The notes beneath the pieces are model-generated. The model saw nothing but the letters and a program-made list of their open reading frames with translations, did no database searches and was not told where the DNA came from. Both the position numbers and the translations under genes were made by a program. Shown piece after piece: positions 16,995-27,051 of a stretch of DNA of 64,000 bases; position 1 is the stretch's first letter, and each line of letters starts with the position of its first letter. Origin of the DNA: Thiobacillus thioparus DSM 505 (lineage in GTDB: Bacteria > Pseudomonadota > Gammaproteobacteria > Burkholderiales > Thiobacillaceae); NCBI RefSeq assembly GCF_000373385.1, contig NZ_KB891330.1, positions 62,001 to 126,000 on the forward strand, given 5' to 3'.

Positions 16995-18925
16995 GCCGCT
17001 TGCCGCTCGCCCTCGAATACGCTCTGGCCGTCCATGCCCAGCACCTGCCCCAGGAAGGCATCGAACATCAGCACTGTCCACAGGATCACCGAATAGTCGC
17101 GCCGGCCGGACTGATGCGCCTCGACCACTTCGCGCAGATAATCCTGGTTGAACAGGCCGGTGGACGCCAGCCGTTCGCCGAGCACCACGCTGCGAATGGT
17201 GGCGGCCAGTGGGCCGCGGAACCAGGCGGCCAGCGGCACCGAAAAGCCCATCTTCTTGCGGTACAGCACGTCGTGCGGCAGATAGGGCTCCATCGATTTC
17301 TTCAGCAGGTATTTGCCTTCCGTACCGCGCAATTTGAGATCGACCGGCAGGCCCGACACCCAGCCCATCAGTTCGTGATCGAGCAGCGGCTCGCGCACTT
17401 CGAGCGCGTGTGCCATGCTGGCGCGGTCGACCTTGGTGAGGATGTCGCCGACCAGATAGGTCTTCATGTCGAGATACTGCACCAGCGACAGCGGATCGCC
17501 GGTGGGCGCGACCGCCGCATGGCGGCGCAGCACGTCCACCGCCTGGTAGCCTTGCAGCTCGCGCGTGAAGGACGGCGAGAACAGCTGTTTTCGTTGCGCA
17601 TCCGACAGTAGCGAGACGCCGTGGAAATAGCCTTCGACGGTGTCGCGCGCCAGCGCCTCGAAGGTGGTCTTGGCGCGGAAGACCTTGGGTGCCCAGTCGG
17701 CCTTCGGATACAGCTTGCCGAGCGCGCCGAACAGCGGGCGGCGCAGCATCAGCGGCATCGCCGCGCGCATGCGTTCTTCGTAGCGGAACCAGCGATAGCG
17801 CCGGTAGCCGGCGAAGTGCTCGTCGCCGCCGTCGCCCGACAGGGCAACCTTCACGTGCTTGCGCGCGAGTTCGCAGACCCGGTAGGTCGGCAGCGCGGAC
17901 GAGTCGGCATACGGTTCGTCATATACCTGGGCAAGCTTGTCGACCAGGCTGAAATCGTTGGAGGCGACGGTTTCGACGTGGTGGTGCGTGTGGTAACGAT
18001 CGGCAACCTGCTGGGCGAATTCGATTTCGTTGAACGCCGGATCGTCGAAGCCGATCGAGCAAGTGTTCACCGGCGTGGTGGACTGGGTCGCCATCATCGC
18101 CACCACCGCGCTGGAATCGACGCCGCCCGACAGGAAAGCACCCAGCGGCACATCTGCAATCATGCGCAGACGAACCGATTCCTTCATGCGCGCCACCAGT
18201 TCGTCCATCGCGTCCGCTTCGTCTTTCACCGCCACCGGAGTGAAGGGCATATCCCAGTACTGCTTCGGCAATGCACGCGACTGGCCGCGTTTGAGCGTGA
18301 GCGTGAAACCGGGCGGCAGCTTGTACGCCCGCTTGAAAATAGTGCGCGGCTCCGGCACGTAGCCGTAGGCGAAGTATTCCTCGACCGCCAGCGGATCGAT
18401 GTCCCGCGCCAGGCTGGGATGCACCATCAGCGACTTCAATTCCGAGCCGAAAATGAATTCGCCGGTTTCGAGGAAGGCGTAATATAGCGGCTTGACGCCG
18501 AAGCGATCGCGCACGACGAACAGCGTTTCCTGCTTGCGGTCCCACAGCGCAAACGCGAACATGCCGCGAAAGCGTGCGACGCAGGCTTCGCCCCAGGCCT
18601 CCCAGGCGTGGACGATGACTTCGGTGTCGGAATGGGTGCGGAAGGTGTGGCCGAGCGCCTCCAGTTCGGGCACCAGTTCCTGGAAATTGTAGATTTCGCC
18701 GTTGAACACGACGACGACCGAGCCGTCCTCGTTGAACAGCGGCTGCTGGCCGGTGGACAGGTCGATGATGGACAGGCGCCGATGCCCCAGCCCCACGCCA
18801 GGCTCAAGGTGCAGGCCGCCTTCGTCAGGGCCGCGATGGAACTGGGTTTCGTTCATGCGATGCAGCAGTTCGCGGGAAATCTCGTTCACGCCGCTGGTAT
18901 CGAAAATGCCGGTAATGCCGCACAT
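16991..18925 (-). CDS. Glutamine-dependent amidotransferase, XrtA-associated (AsnB-like)
   Basis: A 644-residue complete class II amidotransferase. Cys2 is present (Met-Cys-Gly-Ile-Thr-Gly), the glutamine-site region HRGPDEGG follows, and the synthetase domain has FLSGGVDSSAV near residue 235 and GDGGDEHFAGYRRY. This is the exosortase A system-associated amidotransferase 1 type. In these loci it is thought to amidate a carboxylate of a sugar (for example a uronic acid) or an intermediate rather than make asparagine, but the true substrate is unknown. A 46-base gap separates it from the upstream glycosyltransferase, the longest break in this part of the operon. Compare the Cys-less paralogue at 6548-8374. 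Confidence 0.9.
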   Translation of the reverse strand: MCGITGIFDTSGVNEISRELLHRMNETQFHRGPDEGGLHLEPGVGLGHRRLSIIDLSTGQQPLFNEDGSVVVVFNGEIYNFQELVPELEALGHTFRTHSDTEVIVHAWEAWGEACVARFRGMFAFALWDRKQETLFVVRDRFGVKPLYYAFLETGEFIFGSELKSLMVHPSLARDIDPLAVEEYFAYGYVPEPRTIFKRAYKLPPGFTLTLKRGQSRALPKQYWDMPFTPVAVKDEADAMDELVARMKESVRLRMIADVPLGAFLSGGVDSSAVVAMMATQSTTPVNTCSIGFDDPAFNEIEFAQQVADRYHTHHHVETVASNDFSLVDKLAQVYDEPYADSSALPTYRVCELARKHVKVALSGDGGDEHFAGYRRYRWFRYEERMRAAMPLMLRRPLFGALGKLYPKADWAPKVFRAKTTFEALARDTVEGYFHGVSLLSDAQRKQLFSPSFTRELQGYQAVDVLRRHAAVAPTGDPLSLVQYLDMKTYLVGDILTKVDRASMAHALEVREPLLDHELMGWVSGLPVDLKLRGTEGKYLLKKSMEPYLPHDVLYRKKMGFSVPLAAWFRGPLAATIRSVVLGERLASTGLFNQDYLREVVEAHQSGRRDYSVILWTVLMFDAFLGQVLGMDGQSVFEGERQAA

Positions 18926-18971
18926 GCTAGTTGTCTGTCCCTGTCGATTTATCGGGTTATTCGACGGCCGC

Positions 18972-20120
18972 TCAGCGCCGGAGCCCCAGCGTCCGGTCGT
19001 ATACCGTGGCATACGCCTCTGCCATCGCCGGAATGCTGTAGCGCTGCTCGGCCTGCCGCCGGGCGTTGCCGCCCTGCCGCGCGATGCGCGCCGGCGCTTC
19101 CGGATCGCCGAGATAACCCAGCAAGGCCTGTGCCATATTCTCCGCGTCGCCGGCCGGCACCAGCCGTCCGGTGACCCCATCTTCCACCAACTCGACGTTG
19201 CCGCCCACTGCGGTGGCGATCACCGGCAGTCCGCTCGCCAGCGCCTCGAGTATGGTATTGGAGATGCCCTCGTTTTTCGACGGCAGCACGAACACGTCGA
19301 ATGCCTGCATCAGTTCCGCAATGTCATGGCGCTCGCCCGGCAGCCAAGCCAGATGCGCCATCCCTGCCCGCTCCAACAGTTCCATGCAGGCCGCACGTGC
19401 AGGCCCGTCGCCGACGATGACCAGCCGCGCCTGCGCGGCCCGTTCGGGAAACTGCTGGAGCATCTGGATGAAGGCGCGCGTGAGCGTGGGATAGTCCTTG
19501 ACCTCGACCATCCGACCGACCGCCCCGAAGACCGTGCTGTCGGCGTCGGCGAATCCGGGTGGTAGCACTGCCGGCCGCGCACCGGCGCGCGGATGGAATT
19601 TCACGCTGTCGACGCCATTGTAGATCTGGTGCAGCTTGCGCGGCGGCACCCTGACAGTCTGGCGTAGCCAGCTTTCAAGGTCGCGGCTGACCGCAATGTA
19701 ATTCGACACGAACGATCTGGCTGCGCGGCGCAGCAGATTGTATTTCCAGTTGCGGCCATGCAGGTCGAACACGTCGCGCCCATGTTCGCCATGGACAGTG
19801 GCATGCACGCCGGCAGCGGCTGCGACGAACTGCGCTTCCAGTGCGGCCAGATTGCGGGTATGCACAAGATCCGGCTTGAGCTGGCGCAGCAGTTTCCATA
19901 GCCGCACGGTCCAGCCGAGGCCATGCCCCGGCGCACGGTGCAAGGCATGGAACTCGACCGGCTGTGCCGTGATGCGCTGGCGAAAATCGCTGTAGTCGGT
20001 GAGCGTAACCACGGTATGCCGGTAGCGTTGCGGCGGCAGGGTATTGAACAGGTTGACCATGCCGTTCTCCATGCCGCCGGTATCGAAACGGTGGACGATA
20101 TGCACGATGTGTACGGTCAC
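18972..20120 (-). CDS. Family 4 glycosyltransferase, XrtA-associated (TIGR03088-like)
   Basis: About 382 residues. The GTG at 20120 overlaps the XrtA stop (GTGA), and the protein starts TVHIVHIVHRFDTGGMENG, the hallmark opening of the exosortase-linked sugar transferase family. The EX7E region is in KNEGISNTILEALASGLP. It is GT-B fold, cytoplasmic and probably retaining. The long frame extending to 21035 is antisense-like noise over the XrtA gene and is not used. Confidence 0.88.
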   Translation of the reverse strand: MTVHIVHIVHRFDTGGMENGMVNLFNTLPPQRYRHTVVTLTDYSDFRQRITAQPVEFHALHRAPGHGLGWTVRLWKLLRQLKPDLVHTRNLAALEAQFVAAAAGVHATVHGEHGRDVFDLHGRNWKYNLLRRAARSFVSNYIAVSRDLESWLRQTVRVPPRKLHQIYNGVDSVKFHPRAGARPAVLPPGFADADSTVFGAVGRMVEVKDYPTLTRAFIQMLQQFPERAAQARLVIVGDGPARAACMELLERAGMAHLAWLPGERHDIAELMQAFDVFVLPSKNEGISNTILEALASGLPVIATAVGGNVELVEDGVTGRLVPAGDAENMAQALLGYLGDPEAPARIARQGGNARRQAEQRYSIPAMAEAYATVYDRTLGLRR

Positions 20121-21676
20121 TGCCCGTCGACCTGGTCGAGCCCGCGGGCGATGGCAGGTTCCATGTCCGCTGCAAAACGTGCCAGGGTGGCGGTTGCCGT
20201 CTTGAAATCGGCATTCTGATACGGCGTGGCGACCAGCACCGACAGGCCGTCGTCGCGTGCCAGCCTGACCCGGTCGAACGCAAGGATCAGCTTGGCGAGA
20301 TAGTCGTTGACGACGGAGTGCTGATCGATCAGGTTCCACTGCCACACCAGCAGACGCTGGCCATTGCTTCCGCGCATCTTGGCCTGTCTCACCTGCCGCG
20401 CAACCCCGTCGATCTGTACGGTGACGATCGTCTCGCCGACGTTCGACCAGGCCGGGTCCTTCTGCTTGATCATGTAATTCTGCGAGTTGATGAGCTCGGC
20501 GCCCTGCCGCTGAGTTACGTAATAATTCAGTTCCAGCATCACGCCATGTCCCGCCTGCGTATAGGACCGGCGCAGTTGGCGGTCGGCACCGATCCAGTGC
20601 GGCACCCAGGTCGTGAAGACCTCGCCGGGTTGCCAGCCGCCGGCCGCCTCGACCTGCAATGCCGGCATGTCGGGCAGCGGACGCGATTCGAGCCAGTGCG
20701 CATACATCGGCCACAGGCCGGCCACGCCCAGCGCGAGGAGGGCTGTCGGCAGGATCGACCGCGACGCGACGCCCGCTCCTGCCGACCCCGCTGGCACGAC
20801 AGGCAGCGGCGAAACAGGCTCCGCCTGGTCGTCCTCGCGCCAGAAACTGCCGATCCAGAACAGCAGCATCATGACAATGCCGAAGAACACCCAACCGTAG
20901 ATGTAGTGGTCGACGCCGAGTGCCAGCTTCATGTCGGACAGATGGGCGATCATCACGATCATGAAGGCCCGCCCGCTGTTGGCGAAGACCGGGACGATCA
21001 TCGCGGCGATGGAAAACAGCAGCCGGCGCTTCCACGAGCGGTAGGTGAGATAGGCATACAGCACGCCAAGCGTCACCGAGGCGATGAGGTAACGCAGGCC
21101 GGAGCAGCCTTCCACCACCGACCAGTCGCCGCTGGGGATGCTGAAGAACGTGCCCTCACGGTACACCGGGATGCCGGTGGCCTGCAGCATTGAGACGGTG
21201 AAATCAGCGGTCACGCCCATCAAAGGCTGGATCAGGAACTCGCCCATCGGAACTGCGAAAAACAGGAACATCAGAGGGAAAAACGCCGCGCGCACGAAAG
21301 CCGCGCCGAGCAGGGTCCAGACTGCGGCGATCAGCATGGCGATGAATGCGAGCTGGGCGACGACATTGACGCTGCCGGCGTCGGCCAACAGCCAGCTGAC
21401 GCCGGCCGCCGCCAGCAGGAACAGGCCACGCAGGTCGGCGCGTGGCCTGATTCGCGCCAGTTCGTCGTGTTTGCGCCAGATGAGCCAGATACTGATGGGA
21501 ACGATCAGGTAGCCGTGGGCAAAGGTTTCCGATCGCGCCCACACTTCCTCCATCGAGAGGAAAGTCGGCCAGAAGATGGCGGTCAGGATCAGCAGGATGC
21601 CTATCGTCACACCGGCGGACAGCCACCAGCCGGTTCGCGGCGTGGTCGCGGGAAGGGTTTCGGGCAGGGCACTCAT
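20117..21676 (-). CDS. xrtA: Exosortase A with fused EpsI domain
   Basis: About 519 residues. The N-terminal half (residues 15-280) has eight or more membrane segments and the exosortase catalytic residues Cys191 (EGCSGL), Arg236 (NSGRAF) and His257 (DHYIYG), in the order known for this transpeptidase family. The C-terminal half (about 300-519) is a periplasmic EpsI-type domain after one more membrane span. XrtA cleaves PEP-CTERM sorting signals and links the proteins to an envelope anchor. The start at 21676 overlaps the upstream stop in an ATGA. A likely substrate is encoded at 35159-36004. All three catalytic residues are present, so it should be active. Confidence 0.94.
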   Translation of the reverse strand: MSALPETLPATTPRTGWWLSAGVTIGILLILTAIFWPTFLSMEEVWARSETFAHGYLIVPISIWLIWRKHDELARIRPRADLRGLFLLAAAGVSWLLADAGSVNVVAQLAFIAMLIAAVWTLLGAAFVRAAFFPLMFLFFAVPMGEFLIQPLMGVTADFTVSMLQATGIPVYREGTFFSIPSGDWSVVEGCSGLRYLIASVTLGVLYAYLTYRSWKRRLLFSIAAMIVPVFANSGRAFMIVMIAHLSDMKLALGVDHYIYGWVFFGIVMMLLFWIGSFWREDDQAEPVSPLPVVPAGSAGAGVASRSILPTALLALGVAGLWPMYAHWLESRPLPDMPALQVEAAGGWQPGEVFTTWVPHWIGADRQLRRSYTQAGHGVMLELNYYVTQRQGAELINSQNYMIKQKDPAWSNVGETIVTVQIDGVARQVRQAKMRGSNGQRLLVWQWNLIDQHSVVNDYLAKLILAFDRVRLARDDGLSVLVATPYQNADFKTATATLARFAADMEPAIARGLDQVDGQ

Positions 21677-22902
21677 GCAGGACACGTCTCCAGAGCAGAG
21701 GATGCGACAGGCGCCGCATCGAACAAGGCATCGATCATCGACAGATTGCGCGCCCAGTCGTAATGGGCCAGGATGCAGGCGCGCGCCGGGGCGCTGGTGG
21801 TTCGCGTCTGCAATTGGGCAGTGACGGCACCCGCCAGACCTGCTTCGTCCTGCGCCAGCAGGAAGTCGCGCCCGGCCTCGGCGCGGATGCCTTCTGCCGC
21901 CTGCGCAGTGACAACCACCGGACGTGCCATCGCCATCGCCTCCAGCACCTTGTTCTGGATACCGCGCGCAATCCGCAAGGGCGCTACGGCACACGCTGCG
22001 TGCGCCAGATAGGGCCGCACATCGGGTACGCTGCCGGTGACAACGACGCCGGGCTGGCGCGCCAGCGCCAGGACGGCTTCCGTAGGCCGGCTGCCGACGA
22101 TGGTGAACTGAGCGGCCGGTACAGCTTCGCGGATGGCGGGAAACACCCGTTCGGCAAACCAGCTGACGGCGTCGACGTTCGGCCAGTAATCCATCGCACC
22201 GGTAAAGACCACGCCCAACACGTCGGACGGGTAGGGATTCGGATAGTCACGCGCCGGCGAAAAATAATCGGCATCGACACCATTCTCGAACGCGCCGATC
22301 TTGTGACGCGCTTGCGGAACCCGACGCTGGAGCAGCGCCGCCTCGTCGCACGACACCAGCAGCGTGGCATCGAAATCCTGCGCCATCTGCGCCTCCCATG
22401 CCGCCAGCCTGCGGCCTTCGCGCGCATAGAGCCAGGACATGGGCCAGCGCTGCGTTGGGGCGTACTGGCTCCACTTGTCGGAATCGACGTCGACCATGTC
22501 AAGCACGCGGCGGGACAGCTTCGCCGGCATGAACTGCGCCATCGCCGAGGAAAACGCCAGTCCACGCGTCACTTTTCCGGAGTCGGCCAGATCGGTTGCC
22601 CAACGCTTGAGTTCGCTGCTGCGATAGTAAGGCAACGTCAGCGCCTGGCCGGTAAACAGTCCGGTCAGGCTCGCCAACTTGGCGCGGCGTGGTTTCAGCG
22701 GCAACAGCTTGATCGAGACACAATAGGGCTTCAATGCATCGGCATACTGCCAGTCGTCGGGATCGTCGACGAAGGCGCCGAGGTGGACAGCGTAACGCGT
22801 GCTCAGATGCCGCAGCAGATGGAACGAGCGGATCTTGTCGCCTTTGTTGGGCGGGAACGGGATGCGATGTGCAAGAAACAGCAGCCCCTCTTTCACGCTC
22901 AC
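21673..22902 (-). CDS. Glycosyltransferase, XrtA-associated (TIGR03087-like)
   Basis: About 409 residues. The GTG at 22902 overlaps the FemAB-like stop in a GTGA; a second GTG two codons later is possible. The protein begins with LLFLAHRIPFPPNKGDKIRS, the signature of the exosortase-linked sugar transferases of this subfamily (GT4-like). The donor domain shows VVFTGAMDYWPNVDAVSWF and the C-terminal EAMAMARPVVVT segment. It is cytoplasmic and probably adds one sugar of the repeat unit. Confidence 0.88.
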   Translation of the reverse strand: MSVKEGLLFLAHRIPFPPNKGDKIRSFHLLRHLSTRYAVHLGAFVDDPDDWQYADALKPYCVSIKLLPLKPRRAKLASLTGLFTGQALTLPYYRSSELKRWATDLADSGKVTRGLAFSSAMAQFMPAKLSRRVLDMVDVDSDKWSQYAPTQRWPMSWLYAREGRRLAAWEAQMAQDFDATLLVSCDEAALLQRRVPQARHKIGAFENGVDADYFSPARDYPNPYPSDVLGVVFTGAMDYWPNVDAVSWFAERVFPAIREAVPAAQFTIVGSRPTEAVLALARQPGVVVTGSVPDVRPYLAHAACAVAPLRIARGIQNKVLEAMAMARPVVVTAQAAEGIRAEAGRDFLLAQDEAGLAGAVTAQLQTRTTSAPARACILAHYDWARNLSMIDALFDAAPVASSALETCPA

Positions 22903-23963
22903 CCCAGATTCTTGACGATGTGCGGCCCGATGACATTGGCGAGCGCCAGCGGCATTTTCTTCCAGGCCTGGATGAAGAGGCGGTATTTGGGATTGAGCGG
23001 GTTGATCTCGGGAACGTCGGAGTCGGTTACCAGGAAATACTCGTAATACAGCGGCGTCGGCTCGAAGCCCCAGTTCTTCTTGAAGTCGAACGAACCGGTG
23101 CCGCGCTTGCTGCGGCCGAAGTCGAACACCTTGAGGCCGCGCTCGCAGGCACGGCGCATCAATTCCCAGTACATGAAATCGTTGCCGGCCACTGCACGCG
23201 CGGCGTCCACGCCCCCGCCGTAATACGGCAGCACCTCGTCGCGGAAATAGAACGACATCACGCTGGCGATGACCTGCCCCTCCAGCGTAATGGTGAGCAC
23301 CTCGCAATCGTCGCCGAACTCCTCCTTCAGTAAACGGAAAAATTTACGCGAAAACACCGGCGTGCCCAGGCGGTGCACACTCGCCGAATACGCCTGGAAG
23401 AATCGCGTGGTGTCGCTGTCGATTTCGCCCAACAGACCGGCCTTGATGCCTTTGCGCACCATCGCGCGCTGCTTGCGCGGGATGGCATTCATATTGGCCT
23501 CAAGGTCGGGTTCGATGGCTTTCTTGAAGGTGACGTACAGATCCTTGGTCGGCCAATGGGCATGCTGGGCCACCTGGTTGCGGTATTCGAGTGCGCCGAC
23601 CTTGAGGCGCACGGCCAAGGCCTGTGCCGCCTCGTCGAGCGCGCGCCAGGCGGCATCATGATCGGCGAGGATGCCGCCATAGGCGCAGAACGGCAGCGAG
23701 CCTAGGCCATGCCCGAACAGGCGGCTGCGGATCTCGACCAGCGGCAGGACGCCCACGATCTCGCCGCCGCGTTCGGCGAGCATGAAATGCGTGCGGTGCC
23801 CGAAAGCGGCTTCGATCACGCGCTTCCACCCGGCGCGATGAAAGAACGTCGCATCCGGATGTGCATTCACGTAGGCATCCCAATGCGGGAGATCGCGTGC
23901 CTCCAGCGCGCGCACCGTGACATCGGTCGCCATCGTTTCAACCAGGAGGGGTTCGGATTGCAT
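22899..23963 (-). CDS. FemAB-like protein, XrtA-associated (TIGR03019-like)
   Basis: About 354 residues with a GNAT/FemAB-type fold. Segments such as ATFFHRAGWKRVIEAAFGH and KVFDFGRSKRGTGSFDFKKNWGF match the exosortase-linked FemAB family. Known FemAB proteins move amino acids from aminoacyl-tRNA to peptidoglycan peptides; here an aminoacylation of the polysaccharide or its carrier is inferred, not shown. The ATG at 23963 is two bases after the deacetylase stop and has a weak ribosome-binding site; an ATG at 23933 is a possible alternative. Confidence 0.86.
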   Translation of the reverse strand: MQSEPLLVETMATDVTVRALEARDLPHWDAYVNAHPDATFFHRAGWKRVIEAAFGHRTHFMLAERGGEIVGVLPLVEIRSRLFGHGLGSLPFCAYGGILADHDAAWRALDEAAQALAVRLKVGALEYRNQVAQHAHWPTKDLYVTFKKAIEPDLEANMNAIPRKQRAMVRKGIKAGLLGEIDSDTTRFFQAYSASVHRLGTPVFSRKFFRLLKEEFGDDCEVLTITLEGQVIASVMSFYFRDEVLPYYGGGVDAARAVAGNDFMYWELMRRACERGLKVFDFGRSKRGTGSFDFKKNWGFEPTPLYYEYFLVTDSDVPEINPLNPKYRLFIQAWKKMPLALANVIGPHIVKNLG

Positions 23964-23965
23964 GT

Positions 23966-24811
23966 TCAATGTTCTGGCAGGAATACGCGGTCGACGCGGT
24001 CCCATTCGAAATCGGTAAGCAACTGACGCAGTCTACCCGGCATGCGTTGCAGATTGACGTAATGGCGGAAGCGCGTCCTGGCCGACAGGCCGGACTGGCG
24101 CGGCTGTCCGGCATCGAGTTCCCAGGGGTGGAAATAGAACATGCAGGGCGCGTGGTCCCGGTCATTGACTCGATTCAGCATCCAGCGCGACATCGAATAC
24201 GGCAGCAAGCGGAACCAGCCGCCGCCCGCAGCAGGCCAGTTGCGTCCCATCAGCGGAACCGTGGTGGGCGGCAGTTCGAGAATGCCGGCCGCGCCATTGG
24301 GGCGATGCGGAAAACGCGGCGCATCGGGCATGCCGTAATGGTCGTGGCGCACCGGATAGATGCTCGAACTGTATACATACCCTGCATTCTCGAGCTCTTC
24401 GACGGCCCACCAGTTTTTCCGGTTGATGGAGAAACTCGGCGCACGATAGCCGCGGATGTCGACACCGCCAAGGTCTTCGAGAATATGCTTGGCGCGAGTG
24501 ATGTCATCACGGAATTGCTCCGGCGTGAGGTCGCTCGCGCGTTGGTGGCCGTAGCCGTGACTGGCGAGCTCGTGGCCATCGTCGACGATGCGGCGCACCA
24601 CCTGCGGGTAGCGCTCGGCGATCCAGCCGAGCGTGAAGAAAGTCGCTTTGGCGTTCGCCTCGTCAAGCAGACCGAGGATTACGTCGACATTGCGCTCGAC
24701 CCGGCACGGCAGCGTATCCCAGTCTTCGCGCCGGATATGCGGGGCGAATGCCGACACCTGGAAATAGTCCTCGACATCGATCGACATGGCATTCCTGATG
24801 CGTTCGGCCAT
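23966..24811 (-). CDS. Polysaccharide deacetylase, XrtA-associated (TIGR03006-like)
   Basis: A 281-residue NodB-domain protein. It has the metal-binding Asp in SIDVEDYFQ (residues 10-18), the His pair in HELASHGYGHQR near residues 80-90, the catalytic-site RGYRAPSFS near residue 120, and FYFHPWELD near residue 220. This is a complete CE4 site. There is no signal peptide, as is usual for this XrtA subfamily. It probably removes N-acetyl groups from a sugar of the polysaccharide. Its ATG overlaps the last base of the wecB stop (TAATG). Confidence 0.88.
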   Translation of the reverse strand: MAERIRNAMSIDVEDYFQVSAFAPHIRREDWDTLPCRVERNVDVILGLLDEANAKATFFTLGWIAERYPQVVRRIVDDGHELASHGYGHQRASDLTPEQFRDDITRAKHILEDLGGVDIRGYRAPSFSINRKNWWAVEELENAGYVYSSSIYPVRHDHYGMPDAPRFPHRPNGAAGILELPPTTVPLMGRNWPAAGGGWFRLLPYSMSRWMLNRVNDRDHAPCMFYFHPWELDAGQPRQSGLSARTRFRHYVNLQRMPGRLRQLLTDFEWDRVDRVFLPEH

Positions 24812-25932
24812 TACACGATCCTCGTGTCCGACAGGGCATGAACCCCTTTCGGCATGGGCAGCCAGTCCTTCAGCTTATACGCAATGCGCATCGCCGCTCG
24901 GCCGTCCCAGTATTCGGGAATGCGCCCGGCCTTGCCACCGCCCGCCAGGATCTCGGCGAACGCGCGACGGATGGCCTCGGGATGAGGGCCGACCAGCGTA
25001 TTGGTTCCTTCGTCGAGCGTAATCGGCCGTTCGGTGTTCTCGCGCAGCGTGAGACACGGCACGCCCAGCGCCGTGGTTTCTTCCTGAATGCCACCGGAAT
25101 CGGTCAGCACCAGCTTGGCATCACGCATCAGGCCGAGCATCTCCAGATAGCCCACGGGTGGCAGGATGTGCAGGCCGTCCAGCTTGGCGGTGAAGCCGAA
25201 TCTCTCGATGTTGCCGCGCGTACGCGGATGCAGCGGCATCACCACCGGCAAAGTGCGATTGATTTCGCCGACCACATCCAGTAACGCAGCGAGCGTCGGC
25301 GCATCGTCCACATTGGACGGCCGATGCAACGTCAGCACTGCATACTGCGCCAGCGTGGCGCCCAGGGTCCGGACGCTCGGCACGGCATGTTCGAGATTGC
25401 GATACAGGGTGTCGATCATCACGTTGCCGACGAACTCGACGCGCGCGGGATCGATCCCCTCGCGCTGCAGGTTGGCCAGTGCGCTACGCTCGGTGGTGAA
25501 CAACAGATCGGAAATCTGGTCGGTCAATACGCGGTTGATTTCTTCCGGCATGCTACGGTCGTAGCTGCGCAGACCGGCCTCGACATGGATCACTCGCACG
25601 CCACGTTTGGCGGCCACTAGCGCGCAGGCGATGGTGGAATTGACGTCGCCCACCACGAGCACGGCCTGCGGCTGTACGCTTTCGAGCACGGGTTCGAAGC
25701 GTTTCATCACTTCCGCCGTTTGTACCGCATGGCTGCCCGAGCCCACTTCCAGATGATGATCGGGCCGCGGGATGCCCAGGTCGGCAAAGAAACTGTCGCT
25801 CATCGCCGCGTCGTAGTGCTGGCCGGTATGCAGTAGCTGCGCGGCGATGCCCGCCTCGGCCAGGGCAGCCATCACCGGAGCGATTTTCATGAAATTGGGA
25901 CGTGCGCCTGCGACGCATAAAACCTGGGTCAT
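24811..25932 (-). CDS. wecB: UDP-N-acetylglucosamine 2-epimerase (non-hydrolysing)
   Basis: A 373-residue protein that turns UDP-GlcNAc into UDP-ManNAc. The start is TQVLCVAGARPNFMKIAPVM, with HTGQHYD, GDVNST, HVEAGLRS and the C-terminal SGGIQEET and ENTERP motifs of the WecB family all visible. It overlaps the deacetylase gene by one base and follows the ATPase gene by ten bases. It suggests that ManNAc or a derivative is part of the polysaccharide. It is cytoplasmic. Confidence 0.93.
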   Translation of the reverse strand: MTQVLCVAGARPNFMKIAPVMAALAEAGIAAQLLHTGQHYDAAMSDSFFADLGIPRPDHHLEVGSGSHAVQTAEVMKRFEPVLESVQPQAVLVVGDVNSTIACALVAAKRGVRVIHVEAGLRSYDRSMPEEINRVLTDQISDLLFTTERSALANLQREGIDPARVEFVGNVMIDTLYRNLEHAVPSVRTLGATLAQYAVLTLHRPSNVDDAPTLAALLDVVGEINRTLPVVMPLHPRTRGNIERFGFTAKLDGLHILPPVGYLEMLGLMRDAKLVLTDSGGIQEETTALGVPCLTLRENTERPITLDEGTNTLVGPHPEAIRRAFAEILAGGGKAGRIPEYWDGRAAMRIAYKLKDWLPMPKGVHALSDTRIV

Positions 25933-25942
25933 GGCTGAGTCG

Positions 25943-26977
25943 TCAGTGCGAGGTATCGAGGTTGTCCGACGGCGCGTCTTCCTCTGCCGCCGCGTGGCGT
26001 TCGCTCACGGTGTAGAGAATTTTGCGCACGATGGGCAGGATGCGGTTGACCGAACGTTCCAGCTGGTCGATGCGCTGCGTCAGCCGGGCGCCATCTTCGC
26101 CATTCAGGCCCCCACTGCCCTGGACATGATTGTTGACACCGGTTGTCCCGTGGAAATCCTGGTGTGCAACTTCGTTCTTCAGATCGGCGATCACCTCGGC
26201 TACCTCGGCTTCGCCGAAATGATTTTTCTCTTCGAGAAAGCCAAACAGCAACAGGCGATCGCAGGTGGTATTGAGGCGCCGCGGAATGCCGCCGGTAAAA
26301 CGGTGCAATTCGGCGAAGGCTTCGTCATCGAATCCCGGCGTGCCATGCCAGCCGACCGTACGCAGGCGGTGTTCGATATAGCCGCGCGTCTCGTCGGCAT
26401 CGAGCGGCCCCAGATGGTAGGAGGCCACCACGCGCTGGCGCAGCTGCTGCATGTCCGGGCTTTGCAGAATACCGCGGAATTCGGGCTGCCCCAGCAGAAA
26501 GGTCTGGATCAGCGAACGTTCGCTGGTCTGGAAATTGGACAGCATGCGCAGCTCTTCCACGGCGCGCGGCGTCAGGTTCTGCGCCTCGTCCACCACCAGC
26601 AGCGCGCGCTTGCCCTGGCGCGCGGCCACTGCCAGAAAATCTTCCAGGTTTTTCAGCAGCGATGATTTGGTCAGGCCTTCGTGCTCCAGGCCGAACGATG
26701 CGGCCACGCTGCGCAACGTATCCTCCGCATCCAGCTGGGTCGACACCAATTGCGCCGCCACCAGATTGTGGGACTCGAGCTGGCGGAACAGGTTACGTAC
26801 CAGCGTGGTCTTGCCGGCACCGACTTCGCCGGTGATGACGATGAATCCCTCGCCCAGCGACAGGCCGTAATCCAGGTAGGCCATCGCCCGCTTGTGGCCC
26901 TTGGAGCCGAAGAAAAATCGCGGATCGGGATTGAGCTGGAACGGTTTGGCGCTAAAGCGGTAATAGTCTTCGTACAT
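25943..26977 (-). CDS. XrtA-associated AAA ATPase (ExeA-like)
   Basis: About 344 residues. The Walker A is GEVGAGKTT near residue 49 and the Walker B is LLVVDEAQN near residue 128, in an AAA domain of the ExeA/GspA kind. The family is known as the putative secretion ATPase of PEP-CTERM loci. The start is the ATG at 26977 (a TTG two codons upstream is possible). The C-terminal 70 residues are less conserved and acidic at the end. It may power assembly of the export machinery in the envelope; its exact job is not known. Confidence 0.88.
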   Translation of the reverse strand: MYEDYYRFSAKPFQLNPDPRFFFGSKGHKRAMAYLDYGLSLGEGFIVITGEVGAGKTTLVRNLFRQLESHNLVAAQLVSTQLDAEDTLRSVAASFGLEHEGLTKSSLLKNLEDFLAVAARQGKRALLVVDEAQNLTPRAVEELRMLSNFQTSERSLIQTFLLGQPEFRGILQSPDMQQLRQRVVASYHLGPLDADETRGYIEHRLRTVGWHGTPGFDDEAFAELHRFTGGIPRRLNTTCDRLLLFGFLEEKNHFGEAEVAEVIADLKNEVAHQDFHGTTGVNNHVQGSGGLNGEDGARLTQRIDQLERSVNRILPIVRKILYTVSERHAAAEEDAPSDNLDTSH

Positions 26978-27051
26978 GGACAATCCGTTATCTGAGTGGA
27001 GGCACGGCGCGCACTGGATGAAGCAACGGCTGTGCCATGCCGGCGGATCGG